Position numbers and translations under genes: made by a program
In this document: one piece after another, positions 21,321-32,003 of the stretch
How positions within the stretch are numbered: the first letter of the stretch is position 1
Layout: each line of letters begins with the position of its first letter
The notes under the pieces: generated by a model
What the model was told of the DNA's origin: nothing
What the model saw: the letters and a program-made list of their open reading frames with translations, nothing else
The model's database searches: none
NCBI GenBank assembly: GCA_949825045.1
Contig: OX463810.1
Coordinates: 37,706,201 to 37,770,200, forward strand
Source of the DNA: Argyresthia goedartella
Taxonomy: Eukaryota; Arthropoda; Insecta; Lepidoptera; Argyresthiidae
Direction: 5' to 3'
Length of the DNA stretch: 64,000 bases

Positions 21321-22018
21321 AGTGCCTTTTACACGTAAAGTTGCCTCGGCTGATACGGTTGTAGAGATAGCTGTGCGGGAAGACCGGGATGTGACCAATA
21401 TTAACTAATCTAAGTGCATAGGTAAATCTCGTCCCTAGTCAGGGTCCCTCAGAGCCAGATGTAAGATGCCAGATGGCACCTACATTAGTCAAGGTGGCAT
21501 TTTTGATCTTATTGGATGGATACTGAGATTATTGCTTTGTCTCCATATTTGCAACAGTTCATCGTCAAAACTTCTCAAGCGATGTCTAATCCATTAACAT
21601 ACCTTGTCGGACTCTAGGTACACATATGTGTACCTTGATTTCAATAGTACTTTACTGCAGACGCCGGTAAAGAACGGCTTGCCGGCTGAGTAGGTATAGA
21701 CGGCCGAACGTAGGGAGCCGGATAGTGATACAAAGCCGGCAAGCCCTTTTCACGGCCAGAGGCATGTATAGTGCTTTTCTCAATCATGTGCAATAAAATA
21801 AAAAACTACACCATTCAAAAAACAAATTCAAGTTTAAAAATACTACAAATCGTAAGTTCCGGCCGCCCGTTGATGTCTTTTTCCTTGAGCATAAAATTAA
21901 AAAAAAACGACCCGCCCTAGGCTCTCGAGTCGTGCGGCCCGAAACGTGATACTTCCAAGCCTGTTTTAACGCACGTAATGACTACATATCATTGTATGTT
22001 TGAGAAAAATAATACATA

Positions 22019-23319
22019 GTCAGGTCATAAGTTCTGTCACATGTGCAATATGAAATAATTTAGACATATTTATTATTTATGTAAACATTTATATAGCAAA
22101 TTGAACTTAATAAAACATAGATTCTTATGGTAATAAAGTTTATTCAAAATGACCCCCGCGATTTTGAATACAGGCCTTTATTCTGCGCGGCCAGTCGTCT
22201 ATCGCAGCACGAACGAGGTCCATGTCAATATCGGCGGCTGCCTTAATCAAGGATGCCTTGAGTGACTCCAAATCAGGATGAGGCTTTGAGCAGGCCTTTT
22301 CCTCCAAGTGTTGCCATATCTTGTAATCTAACGGACTCAAATCTGGACTGGAGGAGGGCCAGTCTTCGTGCCGGATGAAGTCGATTTCACGCGCCGCCAG
22401 CCAGTCTTGTGTGCTTTTCGCTCTATGAGCTGGCGCAGAATCTTGTTGGAATACCCAGTGCCTGTTATTAAACATGGTATGAGAAACAGGTTCCACAAGG
22501 TTCTTTAGGACTGTATTTTGATACACAACTGCATTCGTTTTTACGCCTTTCTCACAAAAATGTACCTCAGTTAAGCCCCAATAAGAGACTCCCAACCAAA
22601 CCATGAGCGAGGATGGAAAATGACCTCGTTGGACACGCGGAATACGGTTGCTCGCTTCTTCACTGCTGTGTGCGTACACCTTATCATTTTGTTTGTTGTA
22701 GCTCTCTTCCACGGTGAAAATTTTTTCATCCGAAAAAAGAATTTCCCGATGCTTTTTTCCCGCGTACCGCTTCAACAAAGCGCGGCATCTCTTCAGTCTC
22801 AGGTCCATTAAACGAGCGTCCAAACGATGTCCTGTTTTTCTTCGATATGCCCTAAGCCCTAAGTCTTCATTTAACACCCTTTTCACCGTGGTCCTGCTTA
22901 ACCCCATCTGAAGGGCCAACAGTTTCTGCTTACGTATGGGATTTCTTTGAATTCGCGCCTTCACAGCTTTTATCACTGCTGGAGTCCTAACAGAGCGAGG
23001 GCGACCACTTCTTGACCTGTCATCTACACTAGAGTCTTCATTGTATCGTTTTATGGTACGATAAACGAATCTTTTGGTTATATTCAAATTTTTCAGTAAG
23101 TCGAAAATCTGAATTGGCGCGTAACCGCAACGATGCAACGCAATAACTGCGACACGGTCTTCTTTAAGTGTCCACTCCATATTTAAAAATGAGGAAAATT
23201 CTAAAAAGTACACATTTTTATTTTCATGAAAAATTCGAAATTCGAATTCAATAAACTTTTTTGTGGCCAGCGTTCTAAATTCAAAAGTTTTTATTGTGTG
23301 ACAGAACTTATGACCTGAC
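22019..23319 (-). mobile_element. Complete maT-type (DD37D) mariner transposon
   Basis: The 1301-bp element has 23-bp perfect terminal inverted repeats (22019-22041 and 23297-23319; gtcaggtcataagttctgtc...). A TA lies before the left end (22017-22018); the right side has TG, so one copy of the expected TA duplication seems mutated. A single uninterrupted transposase frame fills most of the element. Intact ends and frame suggest a young copy. It lies in the last syndecan intron, in the same orientation as the gene. Confidence 0.93.
22140..23180 (-). CDS. maT mariner transposase, intact
   Basis: 346 residues from MEWTLKEDR to GGHFE. I chose the ATG at 23178-23180, because the 11 extra upstream codons are not conserved-looking and MEWT starts the helix-turn-helix. 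Residues 1-110 carry two helix-turn-helix units separated by a GRPR motif (residues 59-62). The catalytic triad is Asp151 (FSDEKIF), Asp247 (QQDSAPAH) and Asp285 (SPDLSPLD). There are 37 residues between the second and third, giving DD37D, the signature of the maT clade. No stop or frameshift is seen. The enzyme cuts and pastes the element at TA sites in the nucleus. Confidence 0.95.
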   Translation of the reverse strand: MEWTLKEDRVAVIALHRCGYAPIQIFDLLKNLNITKRFVYRTIKRYNEDSSVDDRSRSGRPRSVRTPAVIKAVKARIQRNPIRKQKLLALQMGLSRTTVKRVLNEDLGLRAYRRKTGHRLDARLMDLRLKRCRALLKRYAGKKHREILFSDEKIFTVEESYNKQNDKVYAHSSEEASNRIPRVQRGHFPSSLMVWLGVSYWGLTEVHFCEKGVKTNAVVYQNTVLKNLVEPVSHTMFNNRHWVFQQDSAPAHRAKSTQDWLAAREIDFIRHEDWPSSSPDLSPLDYKIWQHLEEKACSKPHPDLESLKASLIKAAADIDMDLVRAAIDDWPRRIKACIQNRGGHFE

Positions 23320-23349
23320 TGTGTATAATATTGGGCGTGTTTTTGAAAG

Positions 23350-23610
23350 CGTACCTATTTTTTACCCGACTACCAAAAGGAGGGTTTTGTGGTTGACTTA
23401 TATGTTGTATATATGTATGTATGTTTGTATGTATATTTATGTATGTTTTTATATATGTAAGTATGAATGTTCATTCGTTCCACCAGAACATCTAAACTAC
23501 TAATCGGAATGAGACCATTGAGGTATCGTTAGAACCGTACACTTAACATAGGATATGTGATGTCACACTTAATTCAATATGGCGCCCTCCAGAGGACATA
23601 AATTCACGGA
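23350..23610. repeat. Dispersed repeat with TATG microsatellite
   Basis: It starts 'tttacccgactaccaaaagg' and includes a tract of TATG/TTTG units (23412-23470), then 'ctaatcggaatgagaccatt'. The 'acccgact' opening recurs at about 55452. Class unknown. Confidence 0.45.
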
Positions 23611-24045
23611 TAAAAAAGTCTTCTTTGGCCGTGTACGTAACCGGAGGTTCGTAACCAGTTACGAAAGAAGAAAATTTTTCTAATACGATACTTGGTTACG
23701 TAGGTAGTAAATGTTTCATGTAGGTATAACAAACCTCTTCAGAGATTAGACTATTCAGTTCAAAACATACGTCATTATTGTTGTTATTTGTCAATAACAC
23801 AAAACACGTATGAACAAAAATAAGTAACTTGATCCTATGCTACACGAGATTTTACACACCTACCCAGGTGTGTCCGGAAGCTTGCTTGTGATGCGCACAC
23901 TAGGCGAACCTGTATCGTGCGCTTCGTTCTAAGTCATGGTATATTGTTACTTTCTATTCGTATTTATCGTATCGCGTATTTTATCGTATTGCGTCGATTT
24001 TTTTTTTGCGGAATTTGGTACCTATGAGTTAAATAATGAGTGTCA

Positions 24046-24470
24046 ATGTGGAGTTTATTGCAACTCGAAGAGGACGACGATCTTTGTTGTGTGAGGGCAG
24101 AAGATACCATTGGAAAAAACAGTAGGTACAGTAATGATAGTACTTTCTGGCTTTGTTTTAATAATAATCAAGGATGTACAGGAAGCATCACGCTTACCAA
24201 TAGAAATCAAATCGTAAATGGCAAAACACACGATGAAGATGTGTATAAAAAAGACATTGCTAAAAATGTCATTTTGAAGGAGTTAGATAAACTAAAAGAA
24301 AAAACCAGCCATAACTTTGAATCTATTCAAAAGCAATTTGATGTCACAGTAAATACTCTAGAAAATGAAGGAATTGATATCATAGAAAACATCCCAAGAT
24401 TCGAAAATGTTAAAACTGGCTTATACAACGGGCGGAATAAAGAGCTTGGGGCACCAAAATTACGGTTATT
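24046..24470 (+). pseudogene. FLYWCH zinc-finger fragment of a transposon protein
   Basis: The open frame contains STFWLCFNNNQGCTGSITL, then IVNGKTHDEDVYKKDIAKN, and later ENVKTGLYNGRNKE. W-C---------C----I-----H is the back half of a FLYWCH zinc finger. The following helical stretch and the LY--RN motif are typical of proteins that pair a FLYWCH finger with a MULE transposase. The front half of the finger is missing and no transposase core follows; the frame runs into low-complexity sequence at about 24470. I infer a broken gene. Confidence 0.65.
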
Positions 24471-24591
24471 GTTTTTTTTTTCGTTGATATGCTTAAGAAG
24501 GCGCACTTATTTTCCCTTTTTTTCTAATTACGAAAATATATGTGAATTATGTGATATTTGGTTTTCATATTTATTTGTATTATTGTGGGGG

Positions 24592-24840
24592 TTCCGCACT
24601 CAAAGGTAAAACCCCTCCATCCGTCTGTCTGTCAGTCATCTGTCACCAGGCTGAATATCTCAAGAACCATAATCGCTACACAATTAAAATTCACACATAT
24701 GATGTATTTCAGTTTCTGTTGCTGTTTTTTAACACTAAAAACAGAATAAAGTAATTATTCCTATTTACAAACGTGATATTTTTATAGATAATGATACGGA
24801 ACCCTACGTGCACGAGTCCGACTCGCACTTGGCTGATTTT
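24592..24840 (+). repeat. Copy of the high-copy GGGTTCCGTA repeat
   Basis: It begins gggttccgcactcaaaggta, has the characteristic ccgtctgtctgtcagtcatc and ccaggctgaatatctcaaga blocks, and ends with the inverted partner tacggaaccctacgtgcacg and gagtccgactcgcacttggc. It is nested inside the FLYWCH element. Confidence 0.75.
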
Positions 24841-25479
24841 ATAGTTCTGTTTTGTATTGAGAACCTCAAACCCTATTCCTACGTAACTGGTATCGTAAAA
24901 AGAGAAATTAAGTTTTATTCGTAACTACGAAACCAAGTTACGTTAGAAAAAAGCCCTATTCGTACGTAACTGGTATCGTACAAAGACATTTTTTTCTTCT
25001 TTCGTAACTGGTTACGAACCTCCGGTTACGTATACGGCCGAAGGGACAATAACGAAATGGCTGTCGACTCTAGATTATGACAAAAGAGAAGCCTTCCTAT
25101 CCGTTTGTACCTAATTAATAATTACACACACACACATACACACATATTAATTTATATTCCTATATAATCACAAATCTAAACACACATACACATTATATTT
25201 ATTATACATTATCTATATCCACATTACATCCCTCATAAAATTAAACTGATTATGAATTATTTGTATTTATCCTTAACATTCCCTGCATACATACACAATA
25301 CCACTCTTATTTGCAATATATACATATTTATATAATTGTTGGTCTTACTTAGCTTAAATTTTTTGTTTTATATAATTTCCCTTTTTTTACTAAAACTTAA
25401 ATAAAATCATTTTCGTCTTTACGAATAAACTTACTTACGTAGTTAGCAACTAATTAAGTATATGTAAACTTGTCATTTG

Positions 25480-26370
25480 GCCAGGACTCCTCGTGACAGG
25501 TTAAACCTAGTGTGGGGTCCACAACAAACAACTTGTATATTTCAACCCAATCTGGTGAATAAAGATTTGTATTAGCACACTAAGTACAATCTATCGACGA
25601 GAGTCTGAGTGAAGAGGTCCGACTCAACACGTGGCTGAGCGTAGTAGCGAGCCTATCGATTGCTTCACCGTTTCGCCGATAGATCACGTGAGTAGGTCCG
25701 GAATGAGTTTTATATCAACCTTCTGGAACGTTCGAGAAGCCGTAGATGGATTGTCTATAAATAGGCCTAACGAGGCGAGTCTTGTTATTTTTTCCTGTTT
25801 GACGTTGCTTGGAGTGACCTTGCTTGTGCCGGGGTGCATTTGTGTTATTGAACAAGCTTCGCTCCCCCGAAGACGATTCCCCACGGGCATTGGGCGCTGC
25901 CATTTCCTTGACGAAGACCTTTCTGTTGGAATGCGACTGGCTGGTGCTATCTTCATCAAGTTGAACACCTTCGGGAGACCGCTGACTGCCGGCTGCACAT
26001 ACTTGTTTATCGCAGGAAAGAGTAGACCAAAAGGACCACTGTGAGACAAGCTCCAGCCTGCCCTTAAAGAGGAATAACATCACGCATGGTATTCATATTC
26101 AGCGTCTCGCTGTGGTCCAAAAGACCCGCTGTAAGCTTTGGGTGAGCTGCACTACCCCGCCGAGTACATTCGTACTCCTATGCGGACCACCTTTTCCTTC
26201 TGGATCAACTTTGCCTTTCGGATCGACAATGCAATTTCGTTAACCACGCGAGATAAGTTTAGTTCTAAGTCCTAGATAATAAGACTAGTTAATTATAAGC
26301 CGGCCGCCAAGGAAATGACCCCATTAATCTTTTTGTAATAAACCGATCTGACCACCAGTTGTCACTTTTA
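25480..26370 (+). other. Unclassified region, open in three frames; possible LTR relic
   Basis: Between 25631 and 26083, one plus-strand frame (137 codons) and two minus-strand frames (121 and 122 codons) are open at once, with higher GC than the flanks. None of the translations matches a family I know. The plus strand later has taataaaccgatctgaccac followed by gttgtcacttttatttccgc, which looks like the polyadenylation/U5 part of a retroelement long terminal repeat. No second copy is in this window to confirm it. Confidence 0.3.
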
Positions 26371-26883
26371 TTTCCGCATAGGGACTTCCCCACAAATAAT
26401 AGATCAGGTTAGGAGTCAATTCAATTGAGAACCAAAGCATACGTGGTATTAAACATGGTTAGGATCTGCGACCGATAAAGAGATATTAAGCGATAGTCAT
26501 TTCGACCATTGCATGCAATAAATAATTATCGCTAACCCAATCACGAGCGCATAGTGTTAGACAGAAGTCCATGCCCTCTATTGCATAGATCAACTAAGAA
26601 GACTACTATACTACAGTCTATTTTGCATAACATGATTTCATTATTATATCTGCCGTACCTGATCATGTATCGCCACCACCAAGCCTGAAGCGGGTACCTT
26701 TTGGAAACGAAAACTATGGCGATACGCGAGACGTATAGGAATTATTTGTGGCTGACACAGGTTTGACTATTTCCAGTCGTCAACTCGGAAGAAGGATGGA
26801 TCGCGAGCGATCCGGTACCTACTTCTACGTCCCTGAAGCTTAGATCAATCACTATTTCCCGAGAACAAATACATATATTTATA

Positions 26884-26962
26884 TACCCGCAAGAGTTAAC
26901 TTCGAGACCTCGTGCCTAGGACATCCCGAACCGCTTGAGTCTCAAGTCAACTCTCGCGGGTA
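26884..26962. other. 79-base imperfect hairpin
   Basis: The arms tacccgcaagagttaacttc (26884 onward) and ctcaagtcaactctcgcggg (ending 26960) pair over about 23 bp, with two mismatches and one bulge. The loop is about 30 bases. The shape is that of a microRNA precursor, but a fold-back repeat relic is equally possible. It lies in the last syndecan intron. Confidence 0.45.
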
Positions 26963-27891
26963 GTACACACGTGTGCCTAACTTTGTATTATACTATTAGT
27001 ATAATTATTTTAGTATCTGTGATTATTTTTATTTTTATTTTTAACTAGCCTTTTCAATTGTCCTGTTATTATATATATTATTTTTAATTAAATGAACGAA
27101 CATACATTAATTAGGCAAATTACAGTAAAATACAATGCCAAAAATCCACCTATGCTTCGTCATTCGTCAAAACTGAATAAATTAACGATATTGTATAGAA
27201 GCTTCGTTTTTAATATTTAATATAGTCGATTATGTAAAAAATCGCTGTCAAATTGTCTTCTTAGTTTGATCTATAACTATGTAAATATAACAGTCTAGTA
27301 ATTATTCTTAAATTGAACAACACTGCAAAATAGTAGCTATCCCTAATACACCCGACGCAAATTTTGTTGGCGTCTCAATGCCACAAGGTAGTGGGTAGCG
27401 GTGCATGGGTGTAAGAGATCTCGCTCACTCGCCAAGAAACCTTATGTATACTGTAACGGTCGGAGACCTATGATATTAGAAGAGTTAGTTCCGTACTCCA
27501 TTTTCCCAATGTCAATGATGATAAAGACCACTGAAAAGTCAAAAGTCGAAGGTGTTTTAGTAGTTAGTCGGGTTTTAGTTTTTGAACTTATTGTCTTGTT
27601 TATGTTTACAGGCACTACTTACCACTCACAGTTGAGAGTTAAACCCATCTAAGACCCGATGAAAACAAATAAGCCCTTAGTTTAAATTTATTGCAAAAAT
27701 ATATATTTTTGCCAAAAAAGACACAGGGTTTATTTTCAAGTCATATTTTTTAAAATCTCAATTACATTTTGACCGGGCCGGAAGTGGCCAGACCGAAAGC
27801 AGTTGCAGCAAACCACATAAAGTCGTGCAGCTATGGACACATGAAGGTTTCCTCAGCAAGTTTTTGGTACAAATAAAGAGGTGGCACGTAC

Positions 27892-28018
27892 CAGCCAGGA
27901 TGCCCGGCTGCGCGAAGAAGCTGGTCGCCGGGTCGGTCTCCGTGGGCCGGTTCATGGTGACCACGCTGTCGAAGGGCCGCGCCTCAGAGCCCGCGTTAGA
28001 GCCCGACTGCTCCTGGTC
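27892..28018 (-). CDS. Sdc: Syndecan, juxtamembrane exon
   Basis: On the minus strand, acceptor tgcttccag is followed by DQEQSGSNAGSEARPFDSVV, then TMNRPTETDPATSFFAQPGI and LA, and one base of a split Ala codon before the donor GTACGT (27891-27886). [20 protein letters not shown] across the junction is the conserved membrane-proximal stalk of insect syndecans, the region where ectodomains are usually shed. The exon begins on a codon boundary, matching the end of the exon at 29518. Confidence 0.95.
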
Positions 28019-28354
28019 CTGGAAGCACGAAAAGAATCGTTTTAGAATAAAATTACAGCAAGATATCGAGAAGAACATCATAAATAAACTATGGATCCGG
28101 GATTCACAACCACAAACTCAAAGTTAGCTTGACGAAGTCATGTGTAAGCGAAATGACAGATACTATACATATGCACATAACCTTAACTCAAGCATCAGAT
28201 TGTGCAGTCAACCACTACCACGGTGTGAGTATTGCCAACATGCCCAGGATTGGACTATACTCGACAACATTCAGAGTTCCTTCTTGTTTGTTGAACTGGG
28301 ATAACTTTAATAGAGAAAAGGATACATTCAAAGGCTTTGAGCATAAGGCATATA

Positions 28355-28615
28355 ACGACCCGAATGGCCGAGTCGGCAGTGACCCTGCCTACGAAGCCAA
28401 GGGTCCCGGGTTCGAGTCCCGGTGGGGGCAAATATTTGTTTGATAAGAACGGATGTTTGTACCCTGGTCATGGTTGTATATCTATCTAAGTATAATATTT
28501 ATCTATACATATAAGTATGTGTATCGTTGTCTAGTACCCAAGATATAGGGAATCCTAGATCGGGGCTAGATCAATGTGTGTAAATAGTGTCCAAGGAATT
28601 ATTATTATTATATAC
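28355..28615 (+). mobile_element. tRNA-derived SINE, full length
   Basis: The tRNA-like head has an A-box (tggccgagtcggcagtgacc) and a B-box (ggttcgagtcc, about 28411). The body runs ggcaaatatttgtttgataa, cggatgtttgtaccctggtc, and ends with 'tagatcaatgtgtgtaaata' and an ATT-rich tail. It is the same family as 15484-15683. Internal pol III promoter boxes are intact. Confidence 0.9.
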
Positions 28616-29517
28616 ACCGTGAATTTTTTGTAATTTTTTCCCGTGGCGGCATAGAGCTTAGGTATAAGCAGCTCAACTGATTTGATAAATAAATTAAGCG
28701 AGAAGTCATTCCCGAAAATTTAGTTGAGATCGAGTTGAAATCGTGTACCGTAAGTGAGATTGAACGCACGGTGAATCCCGCGGCATTTTATCGGTAGGTA
28801 TCTACGCGTTGGCGATGGGGCACCAATAATTCTTTTCACAATTTTGAGTTTTTATTTTTTATTTTATTTTAACAAGTGCTTAAAACGTTTAAAATTTAAG
28901 TTCGTAAATAGTTTTAACCTTATAAATTGGCAGTAATACTGATCTAATAGGACTTCGGCCGTTTTTAGAATGCGATTATGACATTTCCTTAATGCGTACA
29001 TAATAAGCAATATTTTTAATTGCAGATATCAAAAATATATGGGTTTTGAGCTGTCAGGATCGCATTCTCTCAACGGCCATACTTTAGTTTAATTGCTTCT
29101 TACGGTAACAAAATGAATAAATTCACCGTGTGTGCTTAAGACAATAACTTACAAGTGTAGGTACCTTTACATACCTACATAGCTGACCTTTGTAACTAGG
29201 TAGTCAGATGCAAATCTAGTGCAACCTTGATATCTGTCAACATAGGCAGATTCATTAGTATTTATAGTTGAATATTTAAATATAATAAAGAGTCATTAAT
29301 GGTCCGCATCTGGCTTCACTGCTCTCTTCTATATACCTAGCCTTGGGTACAGGAGAGAGCCCCCATCCTCTTCACAAGTAATCCTCCTCAGCAGCAGGCC
29401 CGAAGCCTAGCAGGATTATTAGTCGAGAGAGATTATATAGGTAGTTTTAAGCCCAGGGTTATAAAGATTCTTATAATTTATTTGAGAACAAATACCTCAA
29501 TAAATTGCGGTACATAC

Positions 29518-29648
29518 CGTTACCGTGTTAAGGTCCCCTTCTGTGATGTCAATGTTGGTGACCTCAGGGTTCGAGGGTGCTTCGGGCTGCCGGGCTACCT
29601 CCGGAGCCCTGACCTCTTCTCCGCTATCGGGCTCGGGCAGTTGGCGAG
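29518..29648 (-). CDS. Sdc: Syndecan, ectodomain stalk exon
   Basis: On the minus strand, acceptor aacgtttcag is followed by two bases completing a Thr codon, then RQLPEPDSGEEVRAPEVARQ and PEAPSNPEVTNIDITEGDLN, TVT. Two donors are possible: GTATGT at 29517-29512 (used here) and GTAACG six bases earlier. Both keep the frame and differ by two residues (VT), so they could be used alternatively. The stretch is Pro/Glu-rich with one SG pair in an acidic setting. It has no hydrophobic segment, as expected of the poorly conserved ectodomain. Confidence 0.9.
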
Positions 29649-31718
29649 CTGAAACGTTATACGGAATACTGTCAGTTGGCCAGCCAGCCAATACAGTACA
29701 GCCAGAAGAACATTGGCAGTTAACTGGATGGTGCTTTTCTTGTAGAGGTCACGCGCATAAATACTGTACCTCTCCGATCATGGGACCATGGCAGTGTCGT
29801 CTGGAAGGATATCGTTGTTCGTATCGTTTTTTTTACGTCTTTGAAAAAATAGTTATTTCGTTGTTAATCAGAATGGAGGCGTTTTTGTCGCAGTTGTGAT
29901 TATTACCAATACGTACTCCTGTGCCATTAGATAACTGGGTGCGGTCATACTTTTGGTCAATCATAAACCTAATTATCTAGATGTTTAAATTATTAATTAG
30001 TAAGAGCATACTATAATATAATTAACAACGAACCATATTTGTTTATGGAATAAGAAGTAAATAACATAATATGTACGTAATGATATTACAAATGTTAAGT
30101 TAGTAAATATAGAAGTACCGTCGCCCCCGGTTTAGGTTTCTGGACATGATGGAATGCAATTTGGGAAACGTTGGAGGAAAAGAGGAATAAACATCGAATT
30201 ACTGCAATACGATACGACAAATTGACTAACACTCAGATGAAACACAATAGGAAGATCAAATAAATTACAAAAATCGCTTTGTTTAAGCAATATGATGAGA
30301 AATGGAATGATCATGGAGGAAGTTATTCTTTTTAAGGGCTACATCACCTTCGATACCGCATGCGAAACATCTAACTAATAAAATGTAATCTAATGATGTT
30401 GATGACTAGGGTGGGAAAGAAAATGGCATGAGTTTTACTTGACATGCCTAGGGTGATACGTCGAGCGAAATGCATGAAATCATGCAAAACATGATAAAGA
30501 TGTAATGAAATAAATGACTACATAGAGACAACGCGGTAAACAGTGGTGTTAAACTTACCAAATATCCTTTACATGAAATTTGATTTATGGAATAAAATCC
30601 AATCTTGCATGAACAATACTTAAATACGAGCACACAGTTAGTAAAATTGACGTTCATACTGTTACAAACGAGGACGTAGACTGATAAGAAGGGGAAAAAG
30701 TTGAAATACTACTAATTAATTCTCTTCAGTTATGCGGTCAGCTCAGTTATATTCATCCAAGGCTGAATTTATAATCATCTAGTATTTTAAATTTCACTCA
30801 ATACACACAATTAGCGACAGTAGACAGACGGTGGACGTAGTCCTTAGATTAAATGATGTAGTGTCATTAGTTAAACTGCTCAACTGAGTAACTACGGACC
30901 TACGGACACTATCATTCATGTTGAAAGTATTGGTATTTTATGACGTCACTTCTGTTGACACAATCATACTCACGCGGCTCGTTTCACCATTTGTTGATAA
31001 ACAATAAGCAAACAATAAGCCTACCTTTTTAATTAAATATCCATAACGTATTTCGCCGGCGAGCTCTCAAAAAGTGGTAGAACTAGCTTCGAAATTGAGA
31101 ATAAACTTAAATGATAGTTTTTTGTTTGTAACTTACAGTGTATTATAGGATCAGAATTAAATCAGCAGAAATCGTTGTAAATTGCTAACTTCTCTGACTA
31201 ACGTTGTAAATTGATGTGACGTGTGACATCAGAATGCTACACAACAAAAATTATCTTGAGCCGATATTTCAACATGGCGGCTAGGCCGGCCAGCCAGACA
31301 CAGACCGGTCCTTCTACCGACCGGTCTTTCATTATGCTCCATGAATGTACCTTTAATATTGCATTGATTTTTTTATTTTTTATTACGAGACCACAAGATT
31401 CATTTGTCCGGGATCTCTCGACTTTCATTAAAGTGAGTGTGTTTCATTAAGTTTCACTGATATGATATGAACATATTCATATTGTAAATCAGAACAGGAC
31501 GCTCTAAATGTAAATAATTCAGGTGTGATCTAACTCAAGAACCAAGATTGTTGTCTATATATGACTGAGGCCGGTGTTAATGAATATTAATATCGGCCTC
31601 AGACAAACGAAAAATTCAGTATCTGACAAAACTTGTGCTTTGGTTTCAGAACCTGAAGTTTCCATAAAACCTGCTGAAAACTAAGCAAATCAAAAAAGCA
31701 TTCTCCAGCGCTACTCAC

Positions 31719-31995
31719 TAAATGCCTTATCGGTATCAAAGCTCCTCTGAACGGGTATGATCAGGGCGGTGGTGGTGGTCTCGGGGAGTTCCGTGGTGGT
31801 GGGGGCGTCGGTCCTGCGGTGGAAGTCCTCGTCGTCTTCCGGGCCGTCACCTGAGCCGGCGCGGGCGTCCTCGTCGTCCGGGCCGGCGCCCCAGCCGGAG
31901 CCGGAGCTCTCGTCGACGTCTAGGCCGGCTCCGGAGCCGTCATCGTCGACGTACAAGTCGTGCTTGTCCGCCGCCGGCGAGACTGCCGCCAACTC
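31719..31995 (-). CDS. Sdc: Syndecan, glycosaminoglycan-attachment exon
   Basis: On the minus strand, acceptor tcggttccag is followed by ELAAVSPAADKHDLYVDDDG and SGAGLDVDESSGSGWGAGPD. Then come an acidic run with AGSGDG, a Thr-rich mucin-like block (APTTTELPETTTT), and a GTGAGT donor (31718-31713). Three Ser-Gly clusters flanked by Asp/Glu, one with SGSGW, are textbook heparan sulfate attachment sites. The exon starts in phase 0 and ends in phase 1, joining exactly to 29648. Exons encoding the signal peptide and start codon are upstream, at higher coordinates, and were not found. Confidence 0.93.
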
Positions 31996-32003
31996 CTGGA
32001 ACC

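Larger units (their letters stand above)
23627..25039 (+). mobile_element. MULE-like DNA transposon relic with FLYWCH fragment
   Basis: The ends are long inverted repeats. The left begins ggccgtgtacgtaaccggag and runs on through gttcgtaaccagttacgaaa. The right end, 24995-25039, is its reverse complement with one or two changes, and weaker matching continues inward. Near the right end two direct repeats (ccctattcctacgtaactgg and a variant, about 82 bp apart) add subterminal structure. The interior holds a FLYWCH-domain reading frame, as in several insect Mutator-like elements. A clear target-site duplication was not found, so the family is tentative. Confidence 0.65.

Noticed and set aside
22620..22911. 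Plus-strand small frames inside the mariner
   Set aside because: They are antisense shadows of the intact transposase.
28355..28440. tRNA gene
   Set aside because: The tRNA-like head has A and B boxes but poor acceptor pairing, and it continues into a SINE body shared with 15484-15683.
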